A DNA stretch of 36,947 nucleotides from Eubacterium sp. (GTDB taxonomy: Bacteria > Bacillota > Clostridia > Lachnospirales > Lachnospiraceae). Shown here piece after piece: positions 31,625-36,947 of the stretch (positions are counted from its first letter, which is position 1; each line of letters begins with the position of its first letter). The stretch lies in the NCBI GenBank assembly GCA_017634475.1, contig JAGBNH010000110.1, positions 1 to 36,947 on the forward strand. Reading direction: 5' to 3'. Under the pieces are notes generated by a model. It saw only the letters and a program-made list of their open reading frames with translations. It had not been told where the DNA came from and searched no databases. The translations under genes and the position numbers were made by a program.

Positions 31625-31888
31625 TCAATCCTCTTTTCGTTTCAGGCACTTTTCCTTGATGTTCCGGATGATCTCCGGATAGTTTTCCTTCCGGTGGGGA
31701 AATGTACAGCCGGCGCAGCTCTTCCTCCGAACGCCGTCCTTCTCGCTCACCTTCCACTCCGGATTTCCCGGACAATCCTCCAACAGGAAGAAGGGACAGT
31801 AGCAAAAAAGACAGTTCAGCTCCTCCACGCCTTCGTGACAGGGATAATATTCACACTCCTTATGGGAAAAAAACTGTGCCTTCATCAT
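31625..31888 (-). CDS. Cysteine-rich small protein of cobalamin clusters (PF04071-like)
   Basis: An 87-residue protein with nine cysteines: C12, C17, C26, C29, C31, C39, C58, C61, C81. The pattern CxxxxCHxGxxxxNCLFCYCP, then C, then SCAGCTFPH matches the cysteine-rich small domain (PF04071) that I know from cobalamin-synthesis neighbourhoods of Clostridia and archaea; I could not run a search. It is probably a metal or iron-sulfur binding protein; its role, for example in cobalt delivery, is unknown. Its first ATG overlaps the cbiA stop (ATGA) and a second ATG follows directly at 31885. trkA starts 4 bases after its stop. Confidence 0.85.
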   Translation of the reverse strand: MMKAQFFSHKECEYYPCHEGVEELNCLFCYCPFFLLEDCPGNPEWKVSEKDGVRRKSCAGCTFPHRKENYPEIIRNIKEKCLKRKED

Positions 31889-33327
31889 ACCTTCGAGCTC
31901 CTCTCATGCTGTCTCATCTTCTCTGCCCACGCCCGGACAAAGCCGGGTTCCGCCGGGAAATAGATATGCGGGAAGCCTGCCCACAGCGTCTCTGTGGCAA
32001 CGATCCCCTTCCAGGCTCTCCCTGTTACCGGTTTGGTCATGGTACAGGAAGCTCCGTTTTCCGTACTGTCGTAATAATGAAATTCATGTCCCTTCAGCCG
32101 AAGACCCTCCGGGAGAAATGTGGGTCTCTCCTCTTCAATCTCCACGTACCCGAAGCGTACCAGCCGTTCCTTCTTCCTTGCTTCGCCGGGAAGAACCCCG
32201 GCCATGGGAAAGCCCTCTCCCTCCGGTGTAAAAAGCTTAAGCTGGAGATAGAGAAATCCTCCGCACTCCGCCACCGTGGGAAGGCCCTTTGCGATCTTCT
32301 CCCGGATATCCCGCAGCATGGAATGGTTTTCGGAGAGCCTTTCTGCATAAAGCTCCGGATATCCGCCGGGAAGGTAGAGTCCGTCGATCCCCGGGGGAAG
32401 CTCTGCATCCGAAAGCGGGGAAAAGAACAGGATCTTGATCCCCAACTCCCGAAGCTCCCGGAGATTATCCTCGTACAGAAAGGAAAATGCAGGATCCCGG
32501 GCCACGGCAACGCTGCAGCCGGAAAACTCCCGTGGGGTATCTTCATCCGCTTTATCCTCTGCCGATCCCGGTTCCGCCCCTTCTTCTTCCCACCGGTCCC
32601 CATTCCGTAGCTCATTCCACCTGGCGATGTGATAAAACTTCTCCCAGTCCAATGCCTGTTCCACCGCATCACCGGAATGCCGGATATAGGCTTCGTGTCC
32701 GGCAAAGTCGCCGGGCTGCGCCAGCCCCAGATGACGGCCTGGCACCTGAAGTTGCTTATCGCCGGGGAGAAATCCCAGACAGGGAACCCGCAGCTCCTTC
32801 TCCAGCTCCGGCTTCAGCCGGCGGTACATTTCCTCACTGATCTGATTCAGGAAGATCCCACGGATCAGTCCAAACCGGTCCTGCTCCAGAAAGCCCCGGA
32901 TCAGGGCGATCACCGAGCTGCCCATGCCCTTTGCGGATACCACCAGCAGGATGGGAAGTCCCAATACCCTGGCCAGATCATAGGAGGAACCCTCGGGCCG
33001 TATCCCGGCCACGCCGTCATAAAGCCCCATGACGCCCTCCACCACATGGAAGGCCTCCGCCGGATCATGAAGGAACAGCTCCTTCAGCTTCTCCTCTCCC
33101 GTGAACCAGGTATCCAGATTCCGGCAGGGGATCCCCAGGACCCGGGTATGGTACATGGGATCGATATAATCCGGCCCGCATTTATAGCTGTAGAGGGATC
33201 GGGTTCTTTTCTTCAGCGCAGCAAGAAGCCCTGTGGTAAATGTGGTCTTGCCGCTGCCGGAAAAGGGTGCGGCAATGAGGATACCCGGAACGGAGGCAGG
33301 ATTTTTATCACTTTTCTGTTGTATCAT
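31885..33327 (-). CDS. cbiA: Cobyrinic acid a,c-diamide synthase
   Basis: A 480-residue enzyme that amidates the a and c side chains of cobyrinic acid with glutamine and ATP. The N-terminal synthetase domain has the P-loop APFSGSGKTT (20-29), YKCGPDYIDP (48-57) and EGVMGLYDG; the C-terminal class I-like glutaminase domain has DGLYLPGGYPELYA, the nucleophile Cys in VAECGGFLYL and the His region KGHEFHYYDS. A variable charged insert (DRWEEEGAEPGSAEDKADED) joins the domains. The longest frame starts at 33429, inside the upstream gene; I chose the ATG at 33327 because GGAGGAG lies 9 bases before it and the P-loop then sits at the usual distance. The product is often named CobB in aerobes; the anaerobic-type setting favours CbiA. 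Confidence 0.93.
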   Translation of the reverse strand: MIQQKSDKNPASVPGILIAAPFSGSGKTTFTTGLLAALKKRTRSLYSYKCGPDYIDPMYHTRVLGIPCRNLDTWFTGEEKLKELFLHDPAEAFHVVEGVMGLYDGVAGIRPEGSSYDLARVLGLPILLVVSAKGMGSSVIALIRGFLEQDRFGLIRGIFLNQISEEMYRRLKPELEKELRVPCLGFLPGDKQLQVPGRHLGLAQPGDFAGHEAYIRHSGDAVEQALDWEKFYHIARWNELRNGDRWEEEGAEPGSAEDKADEDTPREFSGCSVAVARDPAFSFLYEDNLRELRELGIKILFFSPLSDAELPPGIDGLYLPGGYPELYAERLSENHSMLRDIREKIAKGLPTVAECGGFLYLQLKLFTPEGEGFPMAGVLPGEARKKERLVRFGYVEIEEERPTFLPEGLRLKGHEFHYYDSTENGASCTMTKPVTGRAWKGIVATETLWAGFPHIYFPAEPGFVRAWAEKMRQHERSSKV

Positions 33328-33385
33328 GGGAAATGTCTCCTCCGACCACCACATATTGTTCGGGATCATCCCCGCAGGACACGCC

Positions 33386-35533
33386 TTATGCTCCCGGCTT
33401 ACGACTGAACCGGAAGGCCAGGATCGCAACGGGGTTTTCCGCCTTCAGGGATCTGTATTTCCCCAGCTTACGGCTACGGGACAGATTGATCTCCACATAT
33501 TCCGGATCAGCCAGTTCATACTCCACCGGAAGCTGCCCGGAGAGCAGTGACGCGATCTCCGCCTTGGTTTCCAGTGTGGTGGCGGTTACCACCACCCGGC
33601 ATTCCGGAGAGATCCGGAACAGGGACTGCAGGATGGAAAGCAGTTTCCCGTCGGAGCCACCGATCACCGCATGGGTAGGGGGCGTGAGTATGTCCAGGAT
33701 ATCCGGGGCCTCACCCTCCACAACGGCCACGGAGGCCGCGTTAAGATGCTTCACATTTTTCCGGATCAGCTCTGCCCGTTCCGGTTCCTTCTCAATGGCA
33801 AAGATCCGTGAATCCCTGAGGACCCGCCCCAGCTCCACGGCAAAGCTTCCCGTTCCGCTTCCGATATCGTAGATCACCGCAGGCTCATGGATCCTGAGCT
33901 TACTGATGGCGATGGTACGGATCTCCTCCTTTGTGATGGGGATCCCCTGCTTCTGCAGGAAGGCGTCATTGGAAATGCCCAGGGTATGCTGTACATTTTC
34001 CTCCGTATCCTCTTCCTCCGGCTCGCTGTTCCGGATCATCACCACATAGAGCCCGTCGGGGATGATATCCGGAAAGGGGGTGATCTTCGCATCTTCGATC
34101 CCCAGTCCGGGCCGGTCTCCCTCTTCCCCGTAGATCACCTCATCGGAATAGGTGAGACGATAGCCGGCATACAGACTGTATCTCGGCCGGTGCCCGCCCT
34201 GCTGGCGGACCCAGGCAAGGAGCCGCTTTACATCTCCGGAGCCTGAGGTGAGCAGGAATACCCGCTTTCTTCTGGGAAGCTCACGGAGCACCCGGTTGAA
34301 GGCCTCGTCTCCCTCTCCGTGAAGACTGTCGATATAGGCGGTATCCCAGCGTTCCTGCAGTCTTGCGGCCAGCATCTGTACCGAAGAAATGCCCGGGATC
34401 GTACGGATCTGCATGGAAAACCGTCCCTCATCCGAAAGCAGCATCCTTCTTCTCCAGTTGCTGAGATAGAAGATCAGCCCTGCAGAGCCGCTGTAGAATC
34501 CGGAATCACCGGAAAGCAGCACTGCCGCCCGGACATGGGGATCCTTCTGTCTGGCCTCCCGGAGCAGCTGCTCCAGCCGGGGAAGAATCTCTTCTCCCTG
34601 ATAATAGGGAAATACCTGTTTTGTATTCTTGTAGGGTTCCACCATCCGTTCCGCGCCGAAGAGCACATCCGCCTCTTCGATGACGCGTCTTCCCTCCTCC
34701 GTGAGAAATTCACGGTCTCCGGGGCCAATGCCCACCAGAGAGAATGTGATGGTCACCGTGTCTCTTAGATCCACGGAAAGCAGCTCTCCCAGACGGTCCA
34801 GTACCTCTCCGTAGGATATGCCTTCCTCTTCCGGCGCACCGAGGATATATACAGCAGTCTCCGTCTCCTGCGCCGCAAAGATCTTCTCTTCAAAGCCGCC
34901 GCTTCTTCCGCTCTGCTTGGTCACCAGATGACGTATGTCATAGGAATGGATGGTGGCACGGTTCATTTCCTGGGAGAAGGGGCCCTGCATGGCAATGATC
35001 TGCCTTCCCCGGATCCCGTTCTCTTCACAGACCTTAAGGCTTTCCTCCCCGGGAAGAACCCGGACAAAGAGACGTTTCTTCAGCTCCTCATCCGCAAATT
35101 CCTTCAGCATGTTTATGCCGGTGGTGAGAAGGATATTCCCCGTGGTCTTCTTCAATGCGGCCACCAGGGTATCCGGGTTCGTGAACATGAACACCTTCCG
35201 GGACGGTGCATCCTTGGTCTTCCGCTTCAGTCTGAGATAGGGGATCCCGGCCTTCCCGGCGGCATTTCGTATATTCTCCGATGCGGCCAGGGCGTAGGGA
35301 TGTGTTGCATCCACCACAATGAGAGGATTGGTCTCCCGAAGCTTCGCTTCCATCTCCTCCTCTGTCATCCTGCCCCGGAGCACCGTGACCGAATCACCAA
35401 GTCCCGCCTCCTCCAGCACAAGCGCTCCGTATTCCGTGGCCACCGACACCGCAACCGGGATATCTGCTGCCCCCAGCCGTTTTGCCAGTCTTCTTCCCTC
35501 TGTTGTTCCTGCAAAAAGGAAAACCTTGATCAT
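33386..35533 (-). CDS. Fused precorrin-6A reductase / C5,15-methyltransferase / decarboxylating C15-methyltransferase (CbiJ-CbiE-CbiT)
   Basis: A 715-residue fusion that covers three consecutive-stage corrin ring activities. Residues 1-255 are CbiJ/CobK reductase (FAGTTEGR 7-14, DATHPYA 75-81, GPFSQEMN). Residues about 262-505 are CbiE methyltransferase (GIGPGD 268-273, LLSGDSGFYSG 339-349, IPGISS 379-384). Residues about 515-715 are CbiT (ITKEEIR 533-539, SAM motif YDIGSGTGSF 555-564, EKEPERAELIRKN). An acidic linker (EPEEEDTEEN, 504-513) separates CbiE and CbiT. CbiE-CbiT fusions (CobL) are common; adding CbiJ at the front is less so. All three catalytic parts look intact. It starts 31 bases after cbiH with GAGG upstream. 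Confidence 0.93.
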   Translation of the reverse strand: MIKVFLFAGTTEGRRLAKRLGAADIPVAVSVATEYGALVLEEAGLGDSVTVLRGRMTEEEMEAKLRETNPLIVVDATHPYALAASENIRNAAGKAGIPYLRLKRKTKDAPSRKVFMFTNPDTLVAALKKTTGNILLTTGINMLKEFADEELKKRLFVRVLPGEESLKVCEENGIRGRQIIAMQGPFSQEMNRATIHSYDIRHLVTKQSGRSGGFEEKIFAAQETETAVYILGAPEEEGISYGEVLDRLGELLSVDLRDTVTITFSLVGIGPGDREFLTEEGRRVIEEADVLFGAERMVEPYKNTKQVFPYYQGEEILPRLEQLLREARQKDPHVRAAVLLSGDSGFYSGSAGLIFYLSNWRRRMLLSDEGRFSMQIRTIPGISSVQMLAARLQERWDTAYIDSLHGEGDEAFNRVLRELPRRKRVFLLTSGSGDVKRLLAWVRQQGGHRPRYSLYAGYRLTYSDEVIYGEEGDRPGLGIEDAKITPFPDIIPDGLYVVMIRNSEPEEEDTEENVQHTLGISNDAFLQKQGIPITKEEIRTIAISKLRIHEPAVIYDIGSGTGSFAVELGRVLRDSRIFAIEKEPERAELIRKNVKHLNAASVAVVEGEAPDILDILTPPTHAVIGGSDGKLLSILQSLFRISPECRVVVTATTLETKAEIASLLSGQLPVEYELADPEYVEINLSRSRKLGKYRSLKAENPVAILAFRFSRKPGA

Positions 35534-35564
35534 CTATCTATCCTCATTCCTCTATATCCCGGGG

Positions 35565-36317
35565 TCATTTCTCTCTGTAGCCCCGATCCGTGATCATACT
35601 GCCATCCAGTAAAGCTGTGTTGCTGTTGCCGATAAAAACCGTGGTAAACATATCTGCCGGCTGGTCCTGCATTTCTTCCAGGGTTCCGGTCCAGACCGCT
35701 TCCCCCTCCCGTCCGATCTTATGGACGAGGGCCGCCGGACGCTCCGGCTCCAGTACGGTAAGCAGCAGGCTGCAGGCTCTGGCCAGATATCCGCTCCTCC
35801 CTTTGGATTCCGGATTGTACAGCACGATGACGAAATCCGCCTCCGCGGCATGCTTCAGCCGGGCTTCGATCTTCTCCCAGGGAGTCAGACGATCGCTCAG
35901 ACTGATCACTGCAAAATCATGGATCAGCGGCGCTCCCAGGAGAGCTGCCCCGGACAGGGCTGCCGTAACTCCCGGGATCACACGGATCTCCACCTCCGGA
36001 AATTCCTGCTTTAAGGACAGGGCAAGCCCTGCCATTCCATACACCCCGGGATCTCCGCTGCACACCAGGGATACCTTATGTCCCTCCGCCGCTGCGGAAA
36101 GCGCTAATCGGCAGCGTTCTATCTCCTTCGTCATACCGCTTCGGATCTCCTGCTTCGGCGTTCCGTCACGCCGGCTACGCAGCTCCTGAGGGAGCAGCTC
36201 CAGATAAACGGGATAGCCCGCCAGCACATCGCTCTCCTCCAGTATACGCTTTGCTTCTATGGTCATCCCCTCCGGCTTACCCGGACCGATCCCCACGATA
36301 TACAGCTTCTTATCCAT
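35565..36317 (-). CDS. cbiH: Precorrin-3B / cobalt-factor III C17-methyltransferase
   Basis: A 250-residue SAM-dependent tetrapyrrole methyltransferase that methylates C17 with ring contraction in cobalamin synthesis. Motifs: VGIGPG (8-13), the SAM-site SGDPGVYGMA (about 87-96), VIPGVTAALSGAALLGAPL, FAVISLSDRLTPWE and LYNPESKGR. These are typical of CobJ/CbiH. The ATG follows AAGGAAG by 2 bases; there is no better in-frame start. Upstream, 43 sense codons in the same frame reach back to the stop of the dehydrogenase gene (see 36318-36446). It is followed by the CbiJ-CbiE-CbiT fusion gene after 31 bases. Confidence 0.93.
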   Translation of the reverse strand: MDKKLYIVGIGPGKPEGMTIEAKRILEESDVLAGYPVYLELLPQELRSRRDGTPKQEIRSGMTKEIERCRLALSAAAEGHKVSLVCSGDPGVYGMAGLALSLKQEFPEVEIRVIPGVTAALSGAALLGAPLIHDFAVISLSDRLTPWEKIEARLKHAAEADFVIVLYNPESKGRSGYLARACSLLLTVLEPERPAALVHKIGREGEAVWTGTLEEMQDQPADMFTTVFIGNSNTALLDGSMITDRGYREK

Positions 36318-36446
36318 TTCTTCCTTCGTTTCTTTCCGGGTTTCTATCTTCGTTTGTATCTTTGTATCTATCTTTTTTTCTAACTTCGGTACTATCTTCG
36401 GTTTATCTTCGGTTATCTCTCGTTCTTCTGCATCCGGGTCTCCGCT
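36318..36446 (-). other. Repetitive open stretch between dehydrogenase and cbiH
   Basis: A 129-base, purine-rich (minus strand) spacer. It contains five copies of AAGATA and several of CCGAAG. It has no stop codon in the cbiH frame, and this is also the frame of the dehydrogenase, so only one TGA separates two long coding regions. Read through, it would give 43 residues made mostly of Lys, Glu, Thr, Ile and Asp, for example KIDTKIQTKIETRKETKEE. No ATG, GTG or TTG occurs in that frame, so cbiH cannot simply start further upstream. Confidence 0.6.
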
Positions 36447-36947
36447 TCAGGGCGTGATCACGTTCAGTCTTTCGCCTGCAAGGTAGGCCTTCACATTCTC
36501 TGCCACCGTTTCGATCAGCCGTTCACGGGCTTCCAGACTGGCCCAGCCAATATGAGGGGTGATCACCAGATTCGGTGCCGTAAGTAGAGGATTATCCGGT
36601 GCCATGGGCTCCCGACTCACCACATCCACAGCCGCCGATGCGACCCTTCCCGTACGGAGTGCTTCAGCCAGATCCGCCTCATTCACCAGCCCTCCCCGGG
36701 AAACATTGATCACGATGACGCCCTTCTTCATCCGGGCGATATTTGCTGCTGAGATCATCTCCTTCGTGGCCTCGGTCATGGGACAGTGAAGGGTAAGGAT
36801 ATCCACCTTTTCAAACAACTCTTCCAGGCTCACAAAGGTATAGGGTTCCTCTGTATATTTCTCCGGATGGGCTGTATGGATCAGGACATTCATATGAAAT
36901 GCCCGGGCGATCTCGGCAACTCTTCTGCCAATATTTCCAAAGCCCAC
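36447..36947 (-). CDS. D-isomer-specific 2-hydroxyacid dehydrogenase, 5' end outside window
   Basis: The last 166 codons of an NAD-dependent 2-hydroxyacid dehydrogenase. Visible are the NAD-binding GFGNIG with its following helix, LHCPMTEATKEMI, NVSRGGLVNEADLAEAL (substrate/NAD Arg), AAVDVVSREP (catalytic Glu) and the catalytic His in PHIGWAS. The C-terminal NVKAYLAGERLNVITP is like hydroxypyruvate/glycerate dehydrogenases, but the exact substrate (hydroxypyruvate, glyoxylate, 2-hydroxyisocaproate or others) cannot be set from this part. The first visible codon is an internal GTG (Val), not the start. It stands upstream of the cobalamin genes on the same strand. Confidence 0.92.
   Translation of the reverse strand: MGFGNIGRRVAEIARAFHMNVLIHTAHPEKYTEEPYTFVSLEELFEKVDILTLHCPMTEATKEMISAANIARMKKGVIVINVSRGGLVNEADLAEALRTGRVASAAVDVVSREPMAPDNPLLTAPNLVITPHIGWASLEARERLIETVAENVKAYLAGERLNVITP

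Noticed and set aside
33328..33429. 34-residue N-terminal extension of CbiA
   Set aside because: It would overlap the end of the upstream gene, and a GGAGGAG site fits the ATG at 33327.
36447..36449. TGA as a selenocysteine codon joining dehydrogenase and CbiH
   Set aside because: The TGA follows the normal C-terminal end of the dehydrogenase, and I see no convincing SECIS-like hairpin directly after it.

Overview
The window looks like a chromosomal segment of a Clostridia bacterium, most likely a Lachnospiraceae-type gut or rumen anaerobe. I infer this from the gene content: an AddAB recombination nuclease, a PPi-type phosphofructokinase with a CcpA-like cre site, QueH, a MEP-pathway IspF, an anaerobic-type cobalamin pathway with a CbiJ-CbiE-CbiT fusion, and strong AGGAGG ribosome binding sites. 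No species assignment can be made from the sequence alone. I see no tRNA, rRNA, CRISPR array, transposase or phage gene. Almost all genes lie on the minus strand; only a 77-residue protein, a TPM-domain protein and TrkH are on the plus strand.

Left part, 1-7161: a Zn/Cd efflux operon (SmtB-like repressor, free HMA metallochaperone, P1B ATPase cut by the window edge) is driven by a consensus promoter whose -10 box lies in the middle of a perfect inverted repeat. Next to it is a five-gene leftward operon: a FIST-GGDEF diguanylate cyclase, a SpoT/Mesh1-like HD protein, a Zn/Mn-type ABC ATPase and permease, and an OB-like lipoprotein with a Cys-Cys pair. No periplasmic-type binding protein is present. 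This operon combines two signalling-nucleotide enzymes with metal transport and is one of the two most interesting loci.

Middle, 7175-15121: hslO, a membrane metallophosphoesterase and an MraY-family transferase form one unit. A palindromic intergenic repeat element precedes hslO. Then come a methyltransferase, queH, a 77-residue orphan with a clear promoter and terminator, a small membrane protein, ispF with a Cys-containing tail, and a Gly/Ser/Arg-rich TPM membrane protein.

15140-27897: a long leftward run addB-addA-queF-folC-48-residue ORF-TPR protein-DUF308 protein. A leader hairpin lies in front of addB. Upstream of it is pfp, whose start region carries a perfect 22-bp palindrome matching a cre site just downstream of a good promoter.

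Right part, 28006-36947: trkH (plus strand) faces an orotate-phosphoribosyltransferase-like gene with a degenerate PRPP loop. trkA is the last gene of a cobalamin operon: 2-hydroxyacid dehydrogenase (cut by the window edge), cbiH, the cbiJ-cbiE-cbiT fusion, cbiA, a nine-cysteine small protein, trkA. Between the dehydrogenase and cbiH there is a 43-codon Lys/Glu/Thr-rich stretch that is open in the reading frame of both genes. No stretch of more than 300 bases lacks a gene.
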